This document shows, one piece after another, positions 31,631 through 43,132 of a stretch of DNA of 64,000 nt (positions are counted from its first letter, which is position 1; the number at the start of each line of letters is the position of its first letter). The stretch covers positions 360,501-424,500 of the forward strand of contig OX387608.1 in assembly GCA_947568835.1 (NCBI GenBank). The letters run 5' to 3'. A program made the translations under genes and the position numbers. This stretch comes from Protonemura montana (taxonomy: Eukaryota; Arthropoda; Insecta; Plecoptera; Nemouridae). Under the pieces are notes generated by a model. The model was not told the DNA's origin and searched no databases. It was given only the letters and a program-made list of their open reading frames with translations.

Positions 31631-33072
31631 TTATTTCTTTTTTAAAAAATCACTAGCGGAGCCAGAACTCCCAGTAAAAGTGATTTTTTGTTTTTTTGAT
31701 CCTTTCCTGGACACCACTGAGGCATCACTGAGGCTGCAGTCCATCTCGTCATTTCGGGAATCAATGGACTCCATACTGACCGAGCGACCTCCTGCCTCCC
31801 GACTTTTTCGTTCGCTCACCTCTCTCCTCTCAGATTGTTTTGCCTGGGTAGACCCAGGTGTCCGGGAAGGGCCCGGAGCCGCCGTGGGTGTTTTTTGGTA
31901 GGTTGCCATTTCTTCTTCCATTTTTCTGTTCTTTTCCTTCAATTCTTCATTCTCCCTCCTTAGTATCTTAATCTGCTCCGTCTGTTCATCTATTTTTTTG
32001 ATCTGTTCCTCAAGCCTCCGCTTGTTCTCCTCCTGCCCAGAGAGAAGAAGGGTCATCATGTCCATCAGAGTCTTGAGTTCTGATGAACGCGAGGGATGAC
32101 CCTCCTCAGGACCGGGGACAGGAGGTGGAGCGGCGACTTGGGCAAAGGATCTTATTTTGGGCAGACTTGGACAGAGGAGACTGTACTTTCTCCTTGCCTC
32201 AGGGTAGGAGATATTTTCTAGGGTTTTAATTTCGCAATTTTTTTTTATTTTTTCCAGACGGGACACTCCCGGGACCAGGATGGGTGCGGAGCTTCGCAGT
32301 TCGCACAATGAGCGTCCTGGTCGCACGGGGCGTCTGGATGGGCGTCAGACCTGCCACACCTGTCGCACATCCGGCTCCGCCGACAAGACTGCTGGCCGTG
32401 GCCAAAGCGTTGGCAGTTAAGGCATCGAAGAGGATTCGGGATGCTGGGCTTTACTTCAACACGGATAAATCCGACAAAGATGAACCGGGGCAAAACGGTA
32501 GTGTTAAAAGTGAGTATGTGAAGAGGTGATGGTTCGGGAATATTGCTCTTCCGGGTAATGATCGACTTTATTTCAACGACTCTTTGGTTTTTTAACTCAG
32601 ACAAGGCCTCCTCCTCGCCCATCTGAAGCAGGTCGTGGCTGAACACGACTCCTTTGCAGGAGTTCAGAGTTTTGTGGGCAAGGGTGGAGACCTTGAATGT
32701 TCCCAGAAGAGTTAGTTTAGTGAGTCTATCTGAAATTTCTTTTTTGTTTGTTTCCACAAGAAGGGTTCCGTCACGGAGGCGTTTGGTAGAGCGAAGCTCT
32801 CCCACGTCTGCAGACAGGAACCTCTCAATCTTGAATGGGCTCACGCCAGAGAAGGTGAGGTCTTTGTTGGAGTCTTGTCGGGTGATAATGAAAAACGAGT
32901 CAAAGGCATTAATAAAGTTAGCATTGTTCGATTGAACGTTATGAACGTTGATGGCCTTATCTAAGAGGCCTGGTAAATAGTTAGGGGGGGGGGGGAAGGG
33001 TTTTCTTTGGGGTTTTCCATACAGTTTGGAGAAAATTTCGTCGCCCGGAGCCCTGCCCACCACGGAGCCCAA
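31631..33072 (-). pseudogene. I-1 ORF1 (zinc-knuckle protein with coiled coil), frameshifted
   Basis: From ATG 33072, 275 residues lead through a conserved core (NVHNVQSNNANFINAFDSFF, IERFLSADVGELRSTKRLRDG) to three zinc knuckles: CLNCQRFGHGQQSC, CDRCGRSDAHPDAPC and CANCEAPHPSWSREC. The frame then stops at WKK-TAA (32245). In a different frame the protein continues (ENISYPEARRKYS, then a heptad-rich coiled coil from EENKRRLEEQIKKIDEQ) to 31631. The join lies in A-rich DNA (GGAAAAAATAAAAAAAAATTG), so an indel in the A run is the simplest cause. I-type ORF1 proteins bind element RNA. A G12 run at 32983-32994 encodes the Pro-rich N-terminus and is length-variable (10 in I-2). Confidence 0.8.
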
Positions 33073-33925
33073 CCAGGGGGACGTTGAACTTCAACGCCGG
33101 GGTTGTCCAGACAATATAGTCAGTGGACACCAGTAGCCGCGAGTGACCGTAAAAGTTGGGACTCAGGTACGGCCATCACGCCACCGGTGCCCCCATCCTT
33201 ATCCACGCGTGAAAGGTTAATGTTTCAGGCAAGCCGATTGACTGGGGGTGGATTAGCCCCCAGCCTCCTGTTTAAGGTGAAGCGGTAACTGAAGAAGTGT
33301 GTTGTTGCTACCCTCTATTTGTTCCACATTATGAACTAGAGAGGTAGCTCCTCAACCCCCAAGAAAAACTTTTCCACCCGTACAGGTGACCGCGCACGGC
33401 AAACACGCAGGCAAGTGTTCTGATCTGTACAGGGGGTCGGCCGAAAGAGAAGACAGAAGAATATAGGATAGTGAAGGTAAAAAGGTAAGGAAGCAGACTC
33501 GAGGACTCCCTGCACAGATCCAAGTCACCAGGGTACTGGAGCTTGCATCGACTCGACATTCAACCAAATCTGTTCCAGTTTCGTTGCCAGGTCGTCATAA
33601 GGGAGGGCGCCACACCGCTGTCGCAGAAGGCAGACGGGGGCTTCAGGAGGTGGCAAGGAATGAAACAAGAAGCGAGGCGAAGAGAAGATAGTGAAATGAA
33701 GAGAGGAGAGAAAAAGAGCGCACAGATCCTCCTTAGACCAAAGTCCGTGTCCCGCGACAGCGGCGCGGCCGGACCATTCTTTGTCTGGATCCTCGCCGGG
33801 AGCCTGTCCGGTAAAGGAGACCTTATGGGGAGCGAAACCTCCCCACCGGCAGAGCCTCCCGGGTCATTGGATCACACAAACCCCCTCACCACGGTAAGGT
33901 GATAGTCCTCGAGGGGGGAAATTGT
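33073..33925 (-). other. I-1 5' UTR
   Basis: About 850 bp upstream of ORF1, matched by 49561-50424 in I-2. An internal promoter would be expected here for an I-type element, but none was recognised. A 119-codon frame on the opposite strand (33543-33902) is open in both copies; it is low-complexity and I do not call it. Confidence 0.6.
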
Positions 33926-34044
33926 CTAGGAACTACGGTTACATACAATCGTAGTTCCTAGACAATTTCCCCCCTCGAGGACTATCACCTTACCGTGGTG
34001 AGGGGGTTTGTGTGATCCAATGACCCGGGAGGCTCTGCCGGTGG
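33843..34044. repeat. Perfect palindrome, 95-bp arms, 12-bp spacer
   Basis: 33843-33937 and 33950-34044 are exact reverse complements around GTTACATACAAT. The left arm consists of the I-1 5' end plus 19 or so bases of flank. The right arm is an inverted copy of the same junction and replaces a short piece that B2 still has (CTAACATTTATCGTTG at 53740-53755). Confidence 0.95.
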
Positions 34045-34170
34045 TCATGGAAAATGTAACGAGAATGACAAACACAGATTATAATAAAAGGAATCGTCTA
34101 TATTATTTGTAAAAATAAAACGAGAAGAAATACACTAAGCAATGACAGGCCAAGACTCGGCGGGCACTCG

Positions 34171-34302
34171 ATCTACAGCGTGAACCGCTTGCCCTCGGAC
34201 GTAGGCCAAGCGTTCGCCATCAAACGACGCCAGTTCCCGATTCGCCTGACGTTCTTCATCACAGCCAACAGGCGCCAGGGAAAAAACCCTGCGAAAAGTT
34301 GA
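34171..34302 (+). pseudogene. Helitron/PIF1-type helicase fragment in B1
   Basis: About 43 codons read SVNRLPSDVGQAFAIKRRQF, then PIRLTFFITANRRQG. The spacing and residues resemble the late helicase motifs of Helitron and PIF1 helicases, typically (K)RRQFPVRLAFAxTINKxQGQT. The frame ends in TGA soon after. The B2 copy (53893-54024) keeps RRQGQ. No Rep/HUH domain or other helicase motifs were found nearby, so it is only a relic. Confidence 0.5.
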
Positions 34303-37300
34303 CAACAATATTCAGATGCCTTCTATCTGAAAATATGCAAAGAAAGCAAAGAAGATAGGAGGATACCAGCAACTAAAAATATTTTAAAGAAATAATAGGG
34401 CCAGTTTACCGAGTCGATATCCCGTTTGATGATTCAATTGAAGAATTCAAGCCACTCGTAGTACCGGTACCAAAACAACATATTTTACTGCATTTATATT
34501 CTAACACAAAGCTCCTGGCGCCCAATTCGTTGGGAGCCCAAGAAAACGAGTTGTGACAGGAAAACTCTCCGATCTACTTATATACGATTGTCTTCGATTG
34601 CCGAACAGACAGATTTTCAGAAAACCCTTTAACTCGTCAAGGATCTAGCTAGATGGTAGACCTAGGATCAGGGTAATTTTATATTTGTAAGACTAAATCT
34701 AGGTTGGAAATTCTCCAACAACAACCAAAATGGACCTTGGCTTCAAAAAGCCTTTAATCAAGACTGCGAAAAAACAGATGGTGGTCACTGCTTTTGTTAT
34801 CTTAATTAATGCACAGTCCTGCAGATGTCAGCAAGCGCTGACAAAACGCTGATTTACGCACTTTTTAGGAGCAAAAATAAATTAACTCAGGACACAACCG
34901 TCAACTTCACCACCAATTTCCGATAAGTTCGTGTATTTATAAGTGGTTTGAACCATTGGCACTGTCCTATCTGGACCAATCAGGGTTCGTGACAGTCGTA
35001 ATATCACGGCACGGCTTTGAATACCTACTTGCAGCCAAATCGGGGAGATCCATCTCCAGCATTACACCATACCTACTACAAACATTGTTAACTATAGAGG
35101 ACACATCCGCTTATCACGCCATACTCGATCAAAGAATACTTTGATATTTAGTAAAAAATTTAATCTAGATTACGTTTCTACTAATACATAGTGTTAATGT
35201 TTACTTAAAGTTGTCTATATACCATCATTAATTGTACAAACTCTGTACTGACCATTCTTATAGCTCTTCTAGAGCTCTCTAGAATAAAGAAATTTAAAGA
35301 AGTGGAAGTTTATCGACAAAGTTTTCCCAATTGCCCAGCGTTGAATAAGTGGGCTGAGAAGAGTATCTAACAAGAGTTGCCGGTATAGTTTTAGGACTAG
35401 TATTTGGCCCGCTAAAGGCCCGCCTGACCGGAGCGAGTGGTGATGCTGATTGATTGTTGTGAAATATTGCACTTAATGCCCGCCTTCCAGAGCCAGAGCC
35501 GCTGAATGAGGTAGAGGCCGATGTCTGCCCTAGGAAATAAGTCTCAATGATACTAGCACGATATCACTGAACTAACAACATAAAAATTAAGATAATTTCA
35601 GATGGTCAAACGGACCAAACAATAACTTATTAGGTGCGTTCATGCTCTAGCTGAGTGAACAACTCGAGCAGCTTGGACAATAATGTCATGCCAAGCGAGC
35701 CTCGAAACGCGTCTCTCCAACCATGAAAGTTGTCTTTGCCGTTAGTAAAATGGAACCATCCGCCATAGGTATACAGGATCGCACCAATGAAGAGTCGCGA
35801 AAACTAGCGCATCCGGATCCAGACACTCACTCCCCTGAAATCATGATGGACTTGAAAACAAGCTCAAGTCCAGTCCATGAAATGGCAGCTGATGTTTAGT
35901 GGACCAAAGCAACAAGACTGTGACGGGAGATGCATCGCCTACGATCAGGCCGTTAAGAGGCAGTGCCAGCCCGTTCAACTGCGGAAGTCTGCGTGAAAAA
36001 CCGAGCGACAAATATATTTTGGACCTGGACAGCAAATCTCCGCTGGCGCAACTCCAGTCGAGAAGCATGCAGATATGAATGCCAAACATTTTGTGCTTGA
36101 TAAAATATCAAGAAGAGGTTTGAGCCAGCTTAACGAATAAATGCCTTTAAATTAGCCAACAGCAAAAACCCCTGCTCCGAATCGAATTGAGTTTCCCTTC
36201 TCCCTTCTGCTGCGCTCTTGACGACGAAGCCACGTCTGTGTTAACCAGACTAATACAATACTGTTCCAGTCTCGCCAGAGAAGATACGAGCGATTCCAAA
36301 AGTGCGACCGTCGATTCGAAAGAGTGGTCCTAAGTTGTCTAAAAAAAAAATGGGACTTTTTTAAAACGATGGACGTACAGGAAAAAAATCTGCTCGGACC
36401 ACAACAAAGTGGGGCAACATATAACGGCCCTCGACACCAAAAGTAAACCAGTCAAAAAAATTCATGTTTAGAACTCGTTCAGTTGTGAGGACGAAAAAGA
36501 GAACGCCATCTTTGACAAACTTGGTTGTGACCTGTGCATTTAGCAGGGAGAGTGGTCAGGAGCGGGTTACGTGTAACTCCTGCTTTAGCTGGCAAGCTTT
36601 TAGCTTGTGATGCAGCCAGGGAAGTGCCCAAGAAATTTACCTGCTCCTTTAAGATGTTTTGGTGATTGTGTTTTGGTTATTTCTGTATTTTGTTTTGTCT
36701 TTTTTATAGTTCTTCCGGGTGCTAGTATCGCCTGGTATGCGAGAATAGGAACAACAGTAACAATATTCGAACCATCCTCAAGTTCACTTTTTTTTTTAAT
36801 TTTATTCAGCTTCATATCTTATACTGGCACGAGTTCTGGAGCTGGTAGATCTTAGGATACCAATGGAAATAAGTAGTTCTTAGATATGTTATCTTTGTTT
36901 CCAACCATTTAAGAAAGTTAAAAATAGTAAGGATAGGTGATATTTGGGACACTCACCTAGCGAACGCCCGGATAAAATCGTATCCAGCCATGTAGCCACA
37001 GGCGCCATCTAGTTAAAATAATTAGTTCAAAACGCACTCGCATATCAATTTCAGAGTTCTACAGACTACGCTGCTATTTTACCTTCGATACCAATGATTT
37101 GCCAACTTGCATAAAACAAAGTAATGACAGATGACATCTTCTTGACATCTTGACATCTTGACATCTTTGACAGATGATACCACTCATTCCCTTACAAACG
37201 ATTCACATAGGATACAAATGAACTACGTAAAAATAGCTTGACAACCTAATTATTGTTGAATAACATTATTGCACGGGCCTTCCACCGCCAGAGTGGAGAT

Positions 37301-40300
37301 GCTCCACATGGGTTTGACATCAGAAATAATAGTCATCTATTTCAAGATGGCGGGTGCAAGATTGTACACAATCTAGACATCAGAAATGTAGTAGAATGTA
37401 GACAGTAGAAGAATGTCAGATGGTGTATTCTGTGAAAAGTGCGGACCTATGAGTATGCAGTGTCCGAGAATGGAACATGTACAGGTGATTGGAAACGGTG
37501 GGCGTGCCACGAGTAAATAAATAGTAAATAAAACGACAGCGAGGACCTATCACGACGGCGCGAGGCGGTGAATACATACGAGGAGCTCGCAATGAAAATA
37601 TTTTGCTGAAGCTGATGAAGCGTCTGGAGGTGCTAACGAGGAAGTTTGCGGAATGGAAGCACTTTGAATGCAATGCGACTACTTTGTGATCAGGCATAGT
37701 GTGACTGTCATTAGCAGCCCTATGGGCTTGAAAAGTTGCTGCTGGATGAACTAGCAGAACGGGGCAGACCAGCCGGGGACCGAGACCTCATCAAGGCAAT
37801 TGAAACGTAGTTCAAACCCAGAATTATAAACTTTGACCATGAACACAGCAATCTGATTGTGGCTGCATCATTAATGTCACGGGACATACACTCGCCATCA
37901 ACCCAAGCAAACAATTATAAGCTAATAGAAGTCAAAGAGCTGCTCAAATAAAGCCGAAATGACTGCAAAAAGTGCAACCCAAACAAGGAGACAACCAACC
38001 TATCCTTACAAATAACCACCGCACTCGGATAATTCCAACAGACCGACCACAGTAGAAATATAGGGAGACTAATGAAATTTACATTGATGCTAGTCCGTAC
38101 TTAGAGGTAGTTGAAAACAAAGTTCCGTTTCTTAAATATGAAAAATTAATATTAAATTAAAGATTGAAATTTTGTCTAAAATTGTATATAAAAATAATGA
38201 TGACATTAAATATGAACGATAAAATTACAGTGTGTAGGGAACAGATAGACACGGGCTGTATTAAAGTTTAAAATAAATCGCTATGCGAGAAATGAGGAAA
38301 GAAATTAAAAAGTGAAAGCCTTCATATCGAGCTCTCACTGACAAGGCAACAACAGTGCGGGCGGCAACCAGAGACAAAACTGTAGTGCCGGTGTCCAAGA
38401 ATACCAAAAAATACAACCGTTGCAGGCTGAGCTTGGGATGGCCACACACTTGAGGTGGTCACACTTGAAAAGGCGTTTCATTGCTTCGGACACTATGGAA
38501 TATCCAGATGACACGACTAAGAACTGAAGCCGGGAGGTTCTCTCTGGTGGCAATAGGGAAAGAACAACGTAACTATATAAACCATGCCTGAATAGAGGGT
38601 GGCAAGACATGGAAAAAAGCGACAACGAAAACGACGATGAATAACTCAGATGCATCACGCCCCGGGCGCAAGGCCATCTTCTCCCATCTGCAACACAAGC
38701 AGCACGTTTGGCTTCCAATTACCGCAAATTGGTAGATTGGATTCAAACAACAATCCAAATACAACAGCTGCATCCTGAATGATATGAGAAGTGGCGCAAG
38801 TTTTACACGAGCACTTTTTGGTAAAGGATCTCTATGCTGATGTTTTCAATACGATATTTGTTTAATGAAGACCTCCAGATGAGCGTCGCTAACTTCCGAA
38901 CGAATTACTACCAAAACAGTTTTAGTTATCGATCATATGTAAACCTTGGCGTATCCGGACGACAACAATGTCCACCAAACTTGTAAACGCCTGCCTGATG
39001 AATGGCACCGGCTACACCCGCTGGCATTTTCCCAGGCAGCTGGGAAAAAACCTGTACAAATCCGGCCAATGGTGCTTGCTGATTCTCAGACGAAGATCGA
39101 CACCGACCATTTTGATCCCCACTAGACCATCTTAATTCTTCAAAACATACGGCAATAAGAAACCTCAGAGGATGGTCTTCCTTAAATGTCCAAACGATCA
39201 GGAAACAAGCGTCGTTAGCTCGGTACTTTTATTTTACGGCTCACCAGAGCGGCGAGAGGTCAGGTGATCACGCTCAAGATGTGAAGGAACCAACGGGCCA
39301 GGCCATGTCTTAGGGAACAAAGCGAAGTGTGTCGAGGAAATGTTTCTACCAACGGAAATAAATGCTAGAGGCCAACAAGGTGCCACAAACTCCGGACATT
39401 TTCAAAGTACTGAGCCAATAAATTATCTACGCAATTAAAAAAAATTAGAAGAAAGCACAAACAATCCGCAATAGCTGGCATTGAGAGGAACAGACACCTA
39501 TCCAAGCCGATAAGAGGCAAAATGCAGAGCAAATAACGAATGATTTTGTAAACGAATCGAAGATATTGGCTGTCAATCTGTTAGCTATTCTTAGTCTTCT
39601 TCTTTCCTAGACGAGGGTATTTTTCTATTCTTTGTGATTTGCTAATTCTGACTTCATGTACTAATTGTAAATCGTGTATAGATTGCGAGATTCCTGCCTC
39701 CATTTCCAATCAACGGCTCATGATTTAGCATCAAAAGACACAGACACATTAGAAAGGTTGGACTAAACAAATGGCGAGTCATTGGAGAAAGCTAAGATCG
39801 AGATTTCTCTACAGGCGCCAACACCGGGAAGAAATGTTCGATTCTTGGAAAAAACTGCTCTCCAGGTCGATAATTTGATTGCGAAATAGGCGCTCTTCCA
39901 CTTAAAACGATCGGAACATCGTCGAACAACGTCTTCTAGATACGCGCATTTGGCAAACAAAAGAAGCATACCGTGTGATTGATGACAACGGTCCGAAAAA
40001 TGTCCAGAAAAAATTGAATAGAATTTTTTAAGGAGAATTTAACAAGAATTCTCAAATAATTTCTAATCCACACGACTTTTCAAATTTCCAAAAAAGAAAA
40101 CGAAATTCTAGTCTTCAAGACGATATTTTAGTGCGTTCTTAACTTCACAACGCATTACCATGTTTAACAGTGCATGTTGTCGATCACCCATTATACTTGC
40201 ATTACTAGCAAAGAAAAAAGCACTCGCAAGTAATGCAAGCACGGAGTGAAAATGGCCGAATAGGCACGATAACCACGTGGATGAGACGCTAATTCCTGTC

Positions 40301-40669
40301 GGTCATCCTCCGAAGAGCCCCCGGTCAAGAAGGGCTTGGGATTACAGCAGCAGGGCTAACAATTGGCTGGTGCTGTAGATATGCTGTTTGACGCTGAGGC
40401 GGGCATTTTAATAACTCTAAGAGCCCATCAACACCATGGTGGACCGACGTTTTCTCGGTTATTACCTTGCAACCAACTGACGACTTCCTCATAAACACCA
40501 GTTCCATTACATTTAACTAAAAAGGATCACAACATTATTATTAAGCCGAAGTGCAGCCCGACAACAGTTGCCATTTAGACAATTTACACCGGCCGAGAGG
40601 CGTAGAGACTGAACACGGCCACAGCGAGTCGCTTGCTTCATAGGCCAGGCCTATAGTGTCCGTGACTGC

Positions 40670-40869
40670 AGCCAACGGGCAGTGCTAGCCAGGCCTCCAA
40701 GAAACATGTCCGTGAATGCAGCCAACAAGCCGTGCTAGCCAGACCTCCTAGAAATATGTCCGTGGATGCAGCCAACGGGCCGTGCTAGCCAGACCTCCTA
40801 GAAACATGTCCGTGGATGCAGCCAACAGACTGTGCTGGTCAGACCTTCTAGAAACATCGCCGTGAATAA
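40670..40869. repeat. 50-bp minisatellite, about 4 units (B1)
   Basis: Units start with AGCCAAC at 40670, 40720, 40770 and 40820 and read AGCCAACGGGCCGTGCTAGC, then CAGACCTCCTAGAAACATGT and CCGTGGATGC. B2 has about six units at 63162-63461. Confidence 0.92.
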
Positions 40870-40974
40870 CTCTATAGGGCCGTGCTGGCTGACGTTGAGT
40901 TTTCTCGGTTAACACCTTGGCAGAGGCGAGACGACGCCGACACACCGGGTATAAGGTATTAATTAATATTGGTT

Positions 40975-41600
40975 AAGGTGATTGGTTGGCCATCCGCTTT
41001 GATATTTGGCACATTTTTTTAAATTCTGTGAGTGAACAGCGTGCCTTGTGGTATTTTCTTTACTTATTGTGATTTTCCACTCGCTCTACCAGGGAAGTAT
41101 GCGATCGAGAGCGTTTTGGAGGTTCTTTTCAATTTCCAGAGCCTGCCATGACGTGCTAAGAATGGCTGCATCGTCTGCGAATAGTGCTATATCGGCTTTT
41201 TGCAGGTTTCTAGGAATATCATTTGTAAACAAATTGAAAAGTATGGGGACCAAGGACAGAACCCGGTGAAACTCCTGCTTTTATTGAGCGGAATGATGAT
41301 AGAGTATTCCTGACTGATACCCTGAAGGTTCTGTCAGCCAGATAGCAGTCGATGAGCTTGACTAGATTGATAGGAAAGTTGTAAGGAAGAAGTTTGAAGA
41401 TTATTCTGTCGTGCCAAACTTTGTCAAAAGCTTTGTCAACGTGTATGAAGACAACAACTGTTGATTTTTTTATGTTGAAGCCATGGATTTTATGGTTTAT
41501 GGCATTTGGTAAACTGTTTGGTCCGATACATTTAGTTTTGAGGCAGCCACCTCCCATTTTTTGGCATCAGCCTCCTCCTAAAGTTGAGGGCAGAACCTAA
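40975..41600 (-). pseudogene. J4-family RT fragment
   Basis: Readable pieces in order: AASKLNVSD (about 41545), a jump to HKIHGFNIKKSTVVVF, AFDKVWHDRIIFKLL, DCYLADRTFRVSVRNTL, a disturbed SIKAGVSPGSVLGP (frame change near 41270), then NLFTNDIPRNL and catalytic FADDAAILSTSW (about 41180), to the end near 40975. Two internal deletions and at least one frameshift; it cannot be functional. Confidence 0.8.
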
Positions 41601-41617
41601 ATGCGTCTCCTGTATTA

Positions 41618-42022
41618 AGCCCGGTTTACATGGGAGTATTTTTCTCGGCTCTCTGCCTCCGCAGTCTACCACACGAGAAAACTATGCCCGTGTAGACGGA
41701 AACTATTGCCAAACATGTGCTACAAGTCGGTACAAGAGACGTAGTAGATATCTGCCGCCGAGATTTTCGATTAGCGCATGTTCTGTTTGAACAGAGATCT
41801 ACGTTGAAACCAACCAATCAGAAACGTTCCCGCGAGCGTGTCCGAAGCTGACGGGGCGTGCCTAGTTGCAACTGATGTCTCCGAAGAGAACTTGTGCCTA
41901 TGCTGAAATGTGGAAACAGCTACGCACGCAATATTGTGCCAGCACTCTAGAGCAGCAAACTCGGCAGTAGACTGGCGCTGAGAGTCTACCGCCGAGAAAA
42001 ATACTCCCATGTAAACCGGGCT
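41618..42022. mobile_element. 405-bp MITE with TTA duplication
   Basis: Terminal inverted repeats of about 31 bp (beginning AGCCCGGTTTACATGGGAGT and ending CTCGG) flank a non-coding interior. TTA is duplicated at 41615-41617 and 42023-42025. Removing the element restores sequence collinear with J4 (GCGTCTCCTG...GAC...TTCG, compare 19801-19830). A 3-bp TTA duplication fits PIF/Harbinger-type non-autonomous elements (inference). Confidence 0.85.
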
Positions 42023-42315
42023 TTAGACTGACTTCGATTTCTTTCTCCTCGATGAGATGCTTGTTTCGAACGACGTTCCAGGAGAGGATGTTGATGAACT
42101 TATTGGCCATTGTTGGTGCTAAGGAAAGTGTTGAGCCGTTCCTTGATTGAACTGGCTATTACGTTTAGTACAGGGTGTAAGTTGAGTGAGCATATGAGGT
42201 TTGCAACTGTTATGATTATTTCAACCCACCAGGGTTCGGATTCAGGAGTGGTCTCTGTTTGGTTTAGTGTGAGGCTAGAATTTCTTCAATGCCTCGAGCC
42301 ATTTGAAGGTGGCGT

Positions 42316-42885
42316 TTATTTGATTGGTGGGTGATTAAAAGTTGGGCTGGTTGCTAGGAGTGATGTTAGATTTTTAATATTGATTTTAGGTAAAGGAGGG
42401 TTTTTGGAGTAATTTGGGTTTTTTTTTAGGGTTTCTTCAGAGTTTTTCTTGTCTTGTTTCTTAAAGTGGAAGTGTTTGCTTGGTCTTCTATTGTAGTGGT
42501 TGGTTGGACTATTGGGGTTGTGGAAGTGGTATTGGTTTGGTCTAGAGGGGAAGTGGTGCCGGGTGTGGTTTGGGACATCAGTAGGTGTAGTATGATTTTG
42601 TGTTCTTGCCTCAGTCTCCGGGAGTTGGAACCCTGACGGCTGGGTTTGACGGGTGTGGCTTTCTGCGATCTTGACATGATAAGGGTAGCCTCTGTAGCTG
42701 CCAGGGTGTGTACTACCACAGTTGGCGCAGACGGGGCGATGGTGCCTTTTCGGACATACCTTTGCGTCGTGGTTTTCTGCGCAGCGAACGCACAAAGTGC
42801 GCTGGTGGCAGAAGGCCGAATTGGCCTTCTGCTGGCAGTGGAGCCCTGGGCCCGGATTCACAAAGAGTCCTAACTTTATTAACAT
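42316..42885 (-). pseudogene. J4-family ORF1 fragment
   Basis: Covers the second and third zinc knuckles and part of the Thr/Pro-rich tail of the J4 ORF1 type. The N-terminal Gag core and first knuckle are missing, and the C-terminal part is in another frame or degraded (42110-42316). The ORF begins in unrelated sequence at about 42840. Confidence 0.7.
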
Positions 42886-43012
42886 ATTAGAGATAATACT
42901 GTAGTACTATTACTGTGCTAATATCGTATTAACGTATTACTATATTAGTGCTATTCCGCATTCACAAACAAAATATTAGCGTGGTCTTAGCAGTATTAGG
43001 TTTCGTCACTAA
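42861..43012. other. Junction segment with a TIR-like start
   Basis: Begins GGGCCCGGATTCACAAAGAG, which resembles the ends of some DNA transposons, and is followed by AT-rich TATTAACATATTAG-like sequence. CCGCATTCACAAAC recurs at about 42957. No complementary end was found. It is unique to this side of the duplication. Confidence 0.3.
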
Positions 43013-43132
43013 TTGAATGAATGAATAGTAGGGTTTATAGGCGCGTCAACATCATGGTCATTTTGCGCCTGATAAAAAGTTGTGATTAAAAAATAAATAA
43101 TAAAGAAAAATGAAGTTAAGTAACAGTAGTGA

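Larger units (their letters stand above)
28758..33925 (-). mobile_element. I-type retrotransposon I-1, 3' end missing
   Basis: Minus strand: 5' end at about 33925 (CTCGAGGACTATCACC), 5' UTR, ORF1 (33072-31631, frameshifted), a spacer with a small hydrophobic ORF, and ORF2 (31220-28758) that stops before RNase H. The 3' UTR and (TTCA)n tail seen in I-2 are absent. A 3' truncation is unusual for target-primed insertion and points to later deletion or rearrangement. From about 29390 to 33925 it is almost identical to I-2. Confidence 0.85.
34045..40967. repeat. Repeat B, copy 1 (matches 53756-63559)
   Basis: About 6.9 kb nearly identical to B2 apart from insertions and deletions. Open frames are all short. 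It contains the helicase relic at 34171, a CTTGACAT short tandem repeat (about 37137), a foldback at 40197-40241 (CTTGCATTACT and its complement) and the 50-bp minisatellite. About 360 bp present in B2 (55917-56274) are deleted here near 36195. Most of it holds nothing I can name; it looks like an old, degraded composite mobile element. Confidence 0.75.
40968..42860 (-). mobile_element. J4-family Jockey copy with internal deletions and a MITE
   Basis: Minus strand: an ORF1 fragment (42885-42316 frame, zinc knuckles CVRCAENHDAKVC and CANCGSTHPGSYRG), the ORF2 start (MANKFINILSWN at 42110), then joins that skip most of the endonuclease and the RT fingers, then RT from about 41557 to 40975. The 3' part is missing. 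It is the same copy as at 63560-64000, so it was present before block B was duplicated. Confidence 0.8.

Noticed and set aside
32230..32260. Programmed frameshift in I-1 ORF1 at the A run
   Set aside because: No canonical heptamer lies in the zero frame and the region is deleted in I-2, so there is no comparison. A simple indel in an A run is more likely.
33543..33902. 119-codon plus-strand frame in the I-1 5' UTR, also open at 50053-50412
   Set aside because: The two copies are nearly identical DNA, so shared openness carries no information. The product is low-complexity and unlike any known protein.
34956..35144. 62-residue frame in B1 (also 54678-54866)
   Set aside because: No motif recognised, no splice context, and both copies descend from one recent duplication; left unannotated.
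38335..38718. 127-residue minus-strand frame in B1
   Set aside because: B2 has indels that break it (about 60958), and the composition is that of random AT/GC mixed sequence.
40670..40869. Minisatellite as a CRISPR-like array
   Set aside because: Units are contiguous 50-mers without variable spacers, and the genome is eukaryotic.
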